DNA of 64,000 nucleotides from Isoetes taiwanensis (lineage: Eukaryota; Streptophyta; Lycopodiopsida; Isoetales; Isoetaceae), in assembly GCA_021234155.1 (NCBI GenBank), contig JAJEKV010000041.1, forward strand, positions 488,835 to 552,834. The letters run 5' to 3'. Position 1 is the stretch's first letter; each line of letters begins with the position of its first letter. Position numbers and translations under genes: made by a program. Below are positions 49,040 to 58,870 of this stretch, in pieces. Below the pieces are notes generated by a model, which did not search any database, was not told the DNA's origin, and saw only the letters and a program-made list of their open reading frames with translations.

Positions 49040-50200
49040 TGACCACCTTTCCACTTCCACTTCCCCGTCCTTTTTTCGTTTTTCTTTTGCCTTTCTATAC
49101 TTTTCCCCTTTTTTCCCTTTCACTTTTCTATTTTTTCATTTACCTTTTTTTATTTCCACTATTCCATCTCTAATATATCCCTTTTCCCTTTTTTGTTTTC
49201 CCCTTCACGTATTTTTGTTTTCTAATTTTTCATTCCCTTTTCTCCCATTTCTATTTATCCTTTCCTTTTTGCCTTTTCACCCTTTCTCCATTTTTTCTTT
49301 TTTTCTTCCTTTTCCATTTTTATATTCCCTACTTTTCCCTTTTTCCCTTTTCTATTTTTCTGTTTCTTTTTGTTCCCATCCTCTCCCCTTCTTATTTTCT
49401 TATTTTACCCTTATTTTTCCCTCATTTCCTTTTTTCTTCTCCACATTTCCCTTCCCCTTTTCCTTTATCCCTTTTTTCCCCCTTTTCCTTTTCTTCCCTC
49501 CCCTCTCCTCCCCTCCCCTTCACTTCCCTTTCCCCTTTCCCTTTTCGATGGTCTTTTTCCCTTCCCTTTTCCTCCTTTCCCAGGCCAGCCCTTTTCTCTC
49601 TTCCACTTTTTCCCTCCTATTTCTCCCTCTCCCCCTCCCTTTTCCTTTTCCTTTTCCTTTTCCTTTTCCTTTTCCTTTTTCCATGTCCCTTTTTTCCATT
49701 TTTTCCCTTCCTTTTATTTCCCTTTTCCCTTTATTTTTCCCTTATTTTTCCCTCTTCCTTTGTTTTTCCCTTTACCCATGGAAGGAAGTTTTCCTTTTCT
49801 ACTTTTCCCTTTTCTCCTCCCTTTTTTTTTCCCCAATCCCTCTTAAAATAAATTCTCTATGGCCTTTTATCTTCCTGGGAAAGCCCACCCTTTTCTTTTC
49901 CCTTTTTCTTTTCCTTTTTCCCTCCCAAATTTTCTCCCCCCATCCAAATTAGGGTTTAATTCATGACATATGCTATAACTTTTTCCTAATATACAAGACA
50001 CTTTTGCTCCCTCCTCCCACAATTTTTCCCTTTACCTTCATTTATACTACTCCAAAAATTCTATTTTATTCTCTCTCTTCCCTTTTCCTCTTCCCCATGT
50101 CTCTTCTTCTCTCTCTTCTCTCTCCTTTTTTCTCCTTTCTCTGTCCCTTTTCATCTCTCCTCCCTCCCTCTCATTCCATTACCAACAAAGATATCATTCA
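49040..50200. repeat. about 1.1-kb nearly pure pyrimidine tract
   Basis: The plus strand is almost only C and T, built from CCCTTTT, CTTTTC and TTCCC words. It includes an exact TTCCTTTTCC hexamer run at about 49,635-49,680. The complementary strand is polypurine. Long open frames here (up to 245 codons of Phe/Pro/Ser/Leu) are compositional artefacts. Mirror-symmetric stretches could form triplex DNA. Confidence 0.85.
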
Positions 50201-50239
50201 TGAACCCTCTACTCCCTTTACCCATGCCCATTGAATATT

Positions 50240-50900
50240 CTATTTTGAATTTTGCAAGGTTTTCAAAACTTTCTACTTTTAGACAATGAACAAGCCAATT
50301 AGCATGGGTGTTTGCCCTATAGCATCTAGAATCATGATAATCGTTTGGGTTTTTCACAAAGTTTAAGAAAACTTTCTATTTTTAAGACACCCGAAAATTT
50401 CTATTTTTAGACTACTCCCTAAAAAAGGTGCTTACCCTTGTCCCCTCTCTCTCCTCCATCTCGGAACATTCAAGAACATTCTATTTTGAACATTTGCAAA
50501 GTTTCAAAAACTTTCTATTTTTTTTGAATTTGAGGTGCTTACCCATGAGCATCTGTCCATATTCCACTAAAAAGTTTAAAAAAACTTTCTATTTTTATAC
50601 CGAAACTTTCTATTTTTAGACTGAGGTGCTTACCCATGAGCATCTGGAACATTCAAGCAAATTCTATTTTGAGCATTTGCAAAGTTTCAAAAAGGACTAT
50701 TTTTTAATTCCCAAACTAAAATTCTATTTTTATAGGCCCCACACATTCCAACCATTCTATTTTGGTTTGCTTTCCCATGAGCATCTTACCAAAACATTCC
50801 ACAACATTCTATTTTGAGCATTTGCAAAGTTTCAAAAAGCTTTCTATTTTTAGATTGAAACTTTCTATTTTTAGACTGAGGTGCTTACTCATGAGCATCT
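50240..50900. repeat. degenerate tandem array of about 180-200-bp units
   Basis: The string GTGCTTACCCATGAGCATCT, or variants, followed by GGAACATTC, TTCTATTTTGAGCATTTGC, AAAGTTTCAAAAA and CTTTCTATTTTTAGAC recurs at about 50,430-50,530, 50,610-50,700 and 50,770-50,860, with partial copies at 50,240-50,420. It is non-coding and satellite-like. Confidence 0.7.
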
Positions 50901-51135
50901 GGAACATTCTAGGATATTCTAGAAGATTCTAGGACATTCTAGAGGATTATAGAACATTCTAGAGCTATCCAGAACATCCTAGAGCATCCTTGAATTGTTT
51001 GCAAAGTTTCACAAAATTTTCTATTTTTAGACATTGTAGAAGATTCCAGGACATTCCATGACATTCTAGAAGTTTCTAGAAGATTCCACACCAACCTAGA
51101 ACATTCTGGAACATCCTGGAACATCCTTGAATTAT
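50898..51135. repeat. 10-11-bp GAACATTCTAG minisatellite
   Basis: Reiterated units of GGAACATTCTAG, GGATATTCTAG and AGAAGATTCTAG follow directly on the larger array, with a CTTTCTATTTTTAGAC-like interruption near 51,015-51,033. The pattern repeatedly spells GAAnnTTC, the plant heat-shock element half-site pair. That may be chance, from the repeat unit. Confidence 0.8.
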
Positions 51136-51187
51136 TTGGCCCTCACCCTTAACTATGTATGAACTTTTATTTTTTTCAAGAAACCAA

Positions 51188-51400
51188 TGTTTGGTCTAGT
51201 GGTAAGGGTGGGGGGTTTGGGGGGCAATGTCCAGGGGTCGAGTCCGTGGTAAACCAAAAAAATTTTGTCCACCAAACTTGGGAGCTTTTGAGGGGCCAAG
51301 GCCCACGAAGGGCCCAGATCATGCCACGTGGCGCATCCTTATCCGTCGATGGGGCGTGACATACTCACTCACGACGCTATTTATAATATTAGAAAAGATG
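51188..51400 (+). mobile_element. tRNA-derived SINE-like element
   Basis: The A box TGGTCTAGTGG at 51,192-51,202 is followed about 35 bp on by the B box GGGTCGAGTCC at 51,236-51,246. A GC-rich body follows, holding GGGGCCAAGGCCCACGAAGG. The GTCTAGTGGTAA head is shared with the SINE at 25.04-25.27 kb. Tail and target duplication are not resolved, so the right end is approximate. Confidence 0.55.
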
Positions 51401-53070
51401 GTAATTCAGGTCATGTAAATTAGGCACATCCCTAGTCGAGGCCAACCATTTGTATATGTGCAGTCCAATAACTCCTACAACCTATGGGTAATTTTTTTGC
51501 TCGTGTGATCGCTGATTACAAGAAATATGGTGCATCCTCTATTGAGAACAATGTTATCATATAAGTCCTCCCTAATATCCACATTACACTTCAAGATAGA
51601 CATGTACGTTGTCTCGTGGATGCCTGCAACCTCCATGGCAATTAAGAAACATTGAAATATAACTCCTGGATATCTGACTACTCAGCTCCAATAGTAATAG
51701 CCTGGCCATTTGGAAGCTCACACATCTTCTCAAGGGTTGGGCTATTTTTTGCCAAACTCCTGCTCTAAAAGTCAAGTGCAATATATGCTAGCAATGTAAG
51801 AATTGCATGTGTCAAGGCATATCCTTGGGACAACAGAATAGAATTCCAGTTGTACCATTTGCATGCAAGGAAAGAACAGCTTGAAAACATACATAGCCAA
51901 TACATACATAGCAAAACAGCCCCTGGTGCATCATCTCTAGCAAATCCTGCCTTGACAATTCCAGCAACTAAATTTCCTCTTCTGCAGACCGCATATCTTA
52001 CAAAAACAAAGTACAGTGCAGAGTTATAGCTGATTCACAATATTTTAAAAAGTAGACTAAAGGTTTGGTTTTTTGAAGCTCCGGAACAATCTACACTAAT
52101 TATTTTCTGCACAATACTCTACATCTGACAAAACCTCTGTTCTTTGATCGTCTCCTTAGAGCAGAATTCGGACATAATGCTTAAAAAATACCTCTTTCTC
52201 TTTCTATATTCACATGCAAAAATTCTGCATTTGTTCATAGCTCATGCAAAATTAGAAGTCTTGAACCTGTATCTTCCATACCTCTGCCAACAAAGAAAAG
52301 CTTCAATATTTGCTCCTTTTAAATGGCCAAAAACTTCATAAAACTAGAATATGCCAGCCATCGATTAAACTAAATGGCCTCTGTGAAGAATGTAAGAAGC
52401 AGATCCAGTCTAGAAATCATCTGCATAGAAACAAATGTGCTAGCTCACATCATAATGCCAGCCATCGATTAAGCTCAAGATGAAGCCAACAAATTATACT
52501 TTTTACCTCAGCGAGATGAACAAATATTTCCGATTTTTTGAAGCGATGAATCTACGAGCATGCCAGACTATATTTTATGGAGTCTGTCCAGGTAACACAT
52601 CTCCAAACTCCTGACTGTAAGGTTAACTGGCCGAGAACCCTAAAGAAAAAACACATATTTTGCAAGAAAAAATAAGAAGCCATTCAAAATGGGGCGCGTG
52701 CAACAAAAACAAGAAGGCAAAATTTTAGAAACTTACAAAAATAGGGCACTTGCAACAAATATAACTAAGGCCACATGATTAATTTTAAATCTAAAAAATC
52801 AACGGCTCAAAAATCAACGGCTCAAGATTGGTGCACTCTAGAAATACTATTCAGTATACCCATATGAATACAATCACCAAATCATAGGAAAACCATATTA
52901 AAAAACGTATAAAACTACAAAAGAAACCCCCTGTTATTATGCTAGATATTGGATGCAGGGAGTTGGAATTCCTCGTAAATCTGTTTAAGTCCTATGTAAA
53001 ACATATCTAGATTTTGTTGGTTCATGGCCATAGCACATACTCTTTCTAAAGTTTGTGTAGTCCTCATCGA
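51400..53070. other. spacer, no gene recognised
   Basis: AT-rich DNA. If the HTH fragment at 53.1-53.5 kb and the DDE part at 48 kb were once one transposase, this stretch and the repeats to its left lie inside it. No DDE-related reading was recognised here. Confidence 0.35.
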
Positions 53071-53072
53071 TA

Positions 53073-53525
53073 TTATGGATGCCTTTTCTTGAATAACTTC
53101 CAGCATTTGTTCCCTAGGTGGGCGCCAGTATTAGACATCTGTGCTGTCTTTTCCTTCATTGCACCAAGGGTAACCCCTATCTCCATTGCTACCCTATCCA
53201 ATGTCCACACAACAAGTTCCTCTTCTTGCTCATAACTTAACGCATGGGGGTGTTTCTTTTGCTTATGAGCAATGCACCCACATTGCCAGTCCCTTATGGT
53301 CGACTCAGATATGCCATACCTCCTAGAAGCCTCTCTAACGGAAAAACCATGTTCACTAACCTCTTCCAGGATGTCCAGCATCTGATGTTCTACCTGTTGG
53401 CCTCTCTTCGATGGAGGAGTCCTCAATGCCTGAGTCTTATTTAGGGTATTGTGCTCTGTCTTCCTCTTCCTTTGACATTTTGCCCTAACCCTCTTGGACC
53501 TAGCAAGAGCTTGGATAGGCTTCAA
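53073..53525 (-). pseudogene. pogo-like transposase, N-terminal HTH/CENP-B-type DNA-binding part
   Basis: The 150-codon frame has a basic N-terminus and a psq-type helix-turn-helix (FSVREASRRYGISESTIRDW). The second domain resembles the CENP-B/Tc5 HTH: LSYEQEEELVVWTLDRVAME, then CWKLFKKRHP just before the stop. Such paired domains bind transposon ends in pogo-like transposases and related CENP-B-like proteins. The protein stops exactly where the catalytic domain should begin. A DDE_1 part of the same family is at 46.9-48.25 kb on the same strand. A host protein cannot be ruled out, but truncation and context favour a relic. The CACTA end lies 28 bp upstream of its ATG. Confidence 0.65.
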
Positions 53526-53555
53526 ATTACTATAGATCTTGTTTGATCATGCCAC

Positions 53556-54065
53556 TACTACAAAAGTAGCCATAAATGGCACGAAGAAATGGCACAATTT
53601 CTTGAATTTGCCATTTGTATCATTGTAATTGGCACATCAAAATACGTGACAAGTATGTGCCATTTAAATGACAATTACATTGCCATTGTTGACCTTATAA
53701 ATGGCACATAAATTAGTGTCATATATGTGGGTGGTCTATGTTTAGCCATTTTGACATGCATAAATTGCAAAGTAATAAGTGTCATGTAAGTGCCCCATAA
53801 GTGCTGCATGTTTGTGTCATTTGCATGGCAACAAATGTCACGTGTTTGAGTGACTTGAATGTGCCATTTATATGCGGGATTCTTTTTGCCATTTTGAGCG
53901 ACGTAAATGGCAAAGTAATAAGTGGCACATAAGTGCCGCGTGTTTGTGCCATTTGCACACGAACAAATGACTCTTATCTAAGTGACTTCTATTTTCCATT
54001 TAGGTGTGATGGAACTTTTGCCATTTGTCTAACACAAATGTCATATATACAAATGTTATCTAATC
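53556..54065. repeat. CACTA subterminal ATGGCAC repeats
   Basis: ATGGCACA, GTGCCATTT and relatives recur roughly every 20-40 bp in both orientations. This is the usual layout of transposase-binding repeats beside a CACTA terminus. Confidence 0.75.
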
Positions 54066-54329
54066 ATACATGCAATATGCTTGTGATTTAAGTGTAACTA
54101 TAATCACTCCATCCATTGTGGTATAATAGTGCTATAGTGAAAAAACAGAAGCACTCATTCGCTAAGCAGTAACTTCTTTTTCTCCTTTATTTTATAAGAT
54201 AGGATATTACAATGCTAGAACCTTAAAGTTGAATTGAACTGCATTTGTGATGTCCTCCTACAAAGAAAAACTAAATAGAGATATATTACAAGATTTGTGA
54301 AATACAGGATGTCATCATCAATGATCATA

Positions 54330-57230
54330 AATTTACTTTACACTTTCATCGTAAGTACTCGCCCATCTACGAGATGCGTTTTGAAGCACAATAGACCAAC
54401 CTACATTATGGGGATCATCAAAATAGAAAACCTGCATATATTTAGATGCATAAATATATAATTTCATGAAAAATTATGGCAAGTAAGAAACTCTAATTGT
54501 AGTTTTACCTGTTGGACATGTTCTAGAAAGACAAATGGTTAAGAACTTGAATTAGCTTTATATGCAACTTTTGTAGTGTCCACCAGTTGAAAGCCATGCT
54601 TGTCAAATTTTGTTGATGCTCGTTGTCCAATAATATCAGGCCTATTCCAATGGCATTGCAAGAGCACCACATGCGATGAACCAAGGCAGACCTATAGATT
54701 CATTAAAAAAGGATTAGTAGATTAGTGTACTTGTATATTACAACATATTTACAAGCACTAGTAGAACCTGTAAAATCTGTTGAATTTTGCCAAAATATTC
54801 TCTCAGCTTCAATTGGACGCTTGTCTTTAGCACTACTACGACTCGTAGATTGAAATATTGTGGAAATGCCTGAATCTTGTGTCACTTGCTTTGCATCTAA
54901 GTCTTGCACTCGTAAATGCCAACTATACGCCCACATACTTTTATAGCTTGTAGCATATTCTTCAACTCTAAAAGCAAGATCAAGCAACAACGGATCTACT
55001 TGCTCCTTATTCTGAATCATATGCAAAACTTCAATTTTAAGCCACTCTGGAAAGTTCATAACTTGCTCCCTTGGACGCTTGCGTCCAGACAAGATACTAT
55101 GTTGTGATTGTTCGTATTTTCTGTTATAAACAAAATGAAAGTCAACTTTCTACATCAAAGCACACATCACCATCTAAATTATAAAACTGAAATACTTACG
55201 ATCTCCATGTATCAATGATGGTTGAATTTGCTAGAATGCATTCATGTGCTTGTTGTTGCAATGATAAATCCAACTTTATTAAAGTACCTTTACCATCCAA
55301 GACCTCAGATGTGTTACGCTCCAAAACACCATGATATTCACCTAAAAATTCAATATTTCTATCCTCTTTCATGGTAATTAGAGTCATTGCTTCATTAGTT
55401 ATGTATCCTTCGGCAACGGACCCCTCTGAATATGCTATGTTGCGAACATATTTTTTGAGATGTTTCAAGAATCTCTCAATGGGATACATTCATCGTGCAG
55501 TCACAGGCCCACAAATAGCTAGCTCTTCTACTAGATGTATGATGAGATGCATCATGATCGTGAAAAAAGATGGTGGAAAATGCTTCTCAAGTAAGCATAA
55601 CACATTCACAACTTCCCTCCTCAAGTTACCCATCTCACTTAAATGAATCTCTTTTGCAGTAATTTGCTTAAACAAAGCACTGAGTCTTAATATTGACATT
55701 CTTTCTCCTTCTCCTAGGCAACCACGTATAGCCAAAGGAAGGAACTGCCGAAGAAGAATATGAGAATCATGTGATATCATGGATTTGAGTTTTCCATTTG
55801 CAACAAATTTTTTGAAGTTAGAGGACAATCCCGTAGGAGGTTTCACACTTTGTATAACAGTAAAGAAAGCTCTTTTTGCTTCTTTTGTAAGGACATATGG
55901 AGCATGAGGTAAAATCACGCTTTACCATTTTGTGATTGAGGCCAAAGCGACTCTCGAATTCCAATCTCCCTCATGTATTCTCGTACCTTTTCATTGTCCT
56001 TGTCAGCAGCTTCAAGTATTGTCTGAATTATATTTTCTGCAACATTTTTCTCCATGTGCATTGCATCCAATGTGTTTCGAATAAGAAGACATGTAATAGG
56101 AAATAAGATAATTACACATAAAGGCATAAGTTCCTAAGTATATATACAAGCATAACATACCTCCCAATAAGGAAGCTCGTAAAATATAGAAAGACGTTTC
56201 CACCACGTCCTCTTCGTTGGATCATCATCTGCATCATCAACTTTCCTTTTTTGTTTCAAATCTTTTTGAGACAACTCCTTTCTATCCCATTCTTCCTTTT
56301 CCATTATCCAATTTTGTATATCGGTAGGCTTCACAAGATTTGGAGTTGTCCCAACTTCAATTTTCCTGTCAAATGCTTTCATTTTCCGAAAAATTATGAT
56401 CAGTAGGGAGATATCAGCGATGGCTGCATAAATAAATTTTTTAAGACTGTTAGACTCGCGAACATGAATATCCGGTCCACGGTGGGGACATGCTCAATAT
56501 CCATGGGTTACACACCCTGCCAACAAACCATATGCAGGAAAGTCATGTATAGTCCACATGATCATTGAATGCAAGGTAAATCCCCTCTCCAAAGTTGGCT
56601 TGCTAAACTCAAATGCATGTACTCCTTCTTAAAGCTTATGAAACGCTTCCACAATAAGACTCATGTACACGTCAATTTTTGAAGAAGGTACCTGTTGTGG
56701 TCCAGGAATCAATAATATCAACATAATAAAATGTGGCTTTGTGCCTAACCATGGTTCAATATTGTAATTGACCAACATAACAGGCCAAGTACTCCAATTA
56801 GATCTCATTTTACTAAACGAACTTACACCATCAAATGCCAAGCCAAACCTGATGTTGCGAGGGTCATCAGCAAAGTCATAGCACATGTTGCTGATGTGTT
56901 GCCATGCTGATGAATCGAAGACATACCTACAAATGCCATCTGTGCTTACATTGTTGGCATGCCATGTCATGTGTCTTGCCATTGATGGACGTTCATACAG
57001 TTATATATGACAGGGAAGTAACGCAGAACTTTACGTGTACTAGGTCTGCCTTTTTTGCTCCATTCGCTTTCTTGGCATTTTTCATTAGGGCAAGACTCAA
57101 GATTAGCATACTCCCCTCTGTAAAGAACGCAACCATTTGGGCAAGCATGGATAGATTCATGTTCCAAACCAAGTTCCTTCATCAATTTTTGTGCATGATA
57201 AGATGAACGTGGCAGTACATTTCCCTTGGG
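54330..57230 (-). pseudogene. TNP2-like CACTA transposase, disrupted
   Basis: TNP2 proteins are the catalytic transposases of CACTA elements. Leftward from the break: HACPNGCVLYRGEYANLESC, then CPNEKCQESEW (57,050-57,165), a zinc-binding stretch. The RNase-H-like core follows at 56,630-56,982 (NIRFGLAFDGVSSFSKMRSN; WPVMLVNYNIEPWL). Next come NTLDAMHMEKNVAENI at about 56,085 and the DUF4218 region (LKSMISHDSHILLRQFLPLA; MYPIERFLKHLKKYVRN; EGYITNEAM). DUF4216 pieces near 54,330-54,690 (KHGFQLVDTTKVAY; FYFDDPHNVGWSIVLQN) close the gene. Breaks include a TGA before MYPIERF, where family members have Trp, and frame changes in the core. The N-terminus lies beyond the Gypsy insertion. Confidence 0.85.
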
Positions 57231-58125
57231 TGTTACAGGTGCTCCCAAGGGCATATCCGGAATCGGGCCCTTGACGGACGTCCATGAGCACGTGGGTACT
57301 ATTGGTCGCGATTGCCGGGCAGTTGTGATTCAATAGGCCGTGTTGACTGTAATCAGTCTACGGTGACGGGATGCGGGGTAAATGGAATTAATGGCTAGCG
57401 GCGGGTAATGGTCTGCTAGGGGGCGCTAATATTAGTAATATTAGCGCGGCAAGAGCTAGCAGGGATTGATCGGGGCAGAAAACCCGTAAACTTACATGGT
57501 TAACATTAGTTGTTAATGTTAATGTAAGGCCCTAGGGGCAAATGTATTTAAATGTAAGTTTGAAAGTGAGCTATGGTTTTTAATGAAACATTAAAAGACA
57601 CGTGGCGTTAATTAGTTCGATGGGACTTAAGCCTGTTATGAAATCGAAGGAGCAGAATCGTGGAACAGGTCCGGGCTGCCAGATCTCTAACAGGAGCTCC
57701 AGTGCATGAAATTGGGTCGAACAAGGGCCTGATCTGGCTGGATTCAGGCATGCAGAACTGCCTATGAACTCAAAGATGAGTTCTATACAGCCCAGAGATG
57801 GAATTCGAGCAGCACAGATGAACCGGGTTCTTGAGACTAGAAGCCGATTACCGATTCTTTGTAGAATTCATAGATCGAGCTATAGAGAATTCATGGTAGA
57901 GCTTTGAGGCTATACTATCAATAGCGGATTAAGGAGACCCATAGGGTCGGGTTGCAGCCAAGAGCTGTGTAAATGATCATAGGAGCAGTTTGATTCTGCC
58001 AAAGGTCGATCTGGGTGAAGCCTCTGGTAGGTGCTGACCTCGGAGGGATTTCTTGAAGGAATCCAGGCTTGTGTTGGTGTTTTCTTAGCAACAAGCCGAC
58101 AAGACTAGCGCGGGGGATCCGAGAT
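57231..58125 (+). repeat. 5' LTR of Ty3/Gypsy element (minimum extent)
   Basis: It starts TGTTACAGGTGCTCCCAAGG and matches the sequence beginning at 63,088 along its whole visible length, so both are LTRs. The right end is uncertain because the 3' copy leaves the window; 58,125 is the last position that can be paired. I found no standard initiator-Met primer-binding site just after it. Both LTRs contain the palindromic GCGCTAATATTA core near 57,425 and 63,278. Confidence 0.85.
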
Positions 58126-58870
58126 CTAAGGTGTGGGTGGAAGCTAGTCGGCGTCAACACGCGGGCGGGGATTATTTCTAAGGGTAAAATTTACGTGGGT
58201 AAGCGGTAGTATGTCGAGCCTAATGGCTGGCCCAACACATGCACGATATGCGGGCTTGGACCAATTGGCCATGCACGAAGTGCAACCACCCGGAAGAAGG
58301 CGGCATCATACGCTCTCGAGGACATTCATCACGGGCGATGGTGCCGAATTCGAATGGAAGGGGGCACCCCAGAAGGCTGCTCTGGCGATTATTCCTGAAA
58401 GGTGCCGATCCGTTAATACTGAAGTCATTGCGCGTGTGAATCGCAGGAGGCTCTGGGAGCAAGTCTTGAGCGGGGTCCGGTAAGTGGAAACTTACCTGAC
58501 GAGGTATGAGTCACATCAACCGTTTTAGCTGGAGATTGAGCGAGATAAAGGGCCGAACAAGCCAGAGTTTGAGAAAACTCTAGGGTTGATCTGAGGGAAA
58601 ACTTCTTGAGAAATGGGCGAAGGAAGGCCGAGAACCCGCTTGATGGCATAGTAGAAGTTTACGGTGGGCTGGGAGACGCTCTGCTCCGAGGGGCAAGCCA
58701 AGGTGTTTCTCCACGGGGTTTACTACGACCGGGGACCCTAGTCATACACGGGGATTTAACCTACGGGGTTGGCGAGGGAATCCAGACGGCGAGGAATGTT
58801 ATAGAAGGCATTGCTTTCGGTCGAGGAAAGAGTCTCTGGGAACTTTAGGGGAGATTAAATCTCTAGGCGT
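58126..58870 (+). other. LTR remainder and untranslated leader of the Gypsy element
   Basis: About 745 bp between the paired LTR part and the gag start. It holds the unseen LTR end and the leader. The overlapping open frames on both strands have no domain and are not called. Confidence 0.6.

Larger units (their letters stand above)
53553..57230 (-). mobile_element. CACTA (En/Spm) transposon, one end plus interrupted TNP2 gene
   Basis: The terminal repeat CACTACTACAAAAGTAGCC begins at 53,553. It is followed to about 54,060 by dense subterminal ATGGCACA/GCCATTT words in both orientations. The transposase gene lies beyond on the minus strand. The other end is outside the window, because a Ty3/Gypsy element entered the gene at 57,231. 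The three bases before the terminus would be the target duplication (CACTA elements make 3 bp), but the partner is not visible. Confidence 0.8.

Noticed and set aside
49215-49952. 245-codon open frame rich in Phe, Pro, Ser and Leu, the second longest in the window
   Set aside because: It lies wholly in the pyrimidine tract; any frame there avoids stop codons because stops need A or G. No domain and no splice context.
58211-58848. Open frames on both strands in the Gypsy leader
   Set aside because: They lie between the LTR and the gag start, overlap each other and carry no gag, envelope or other domain.
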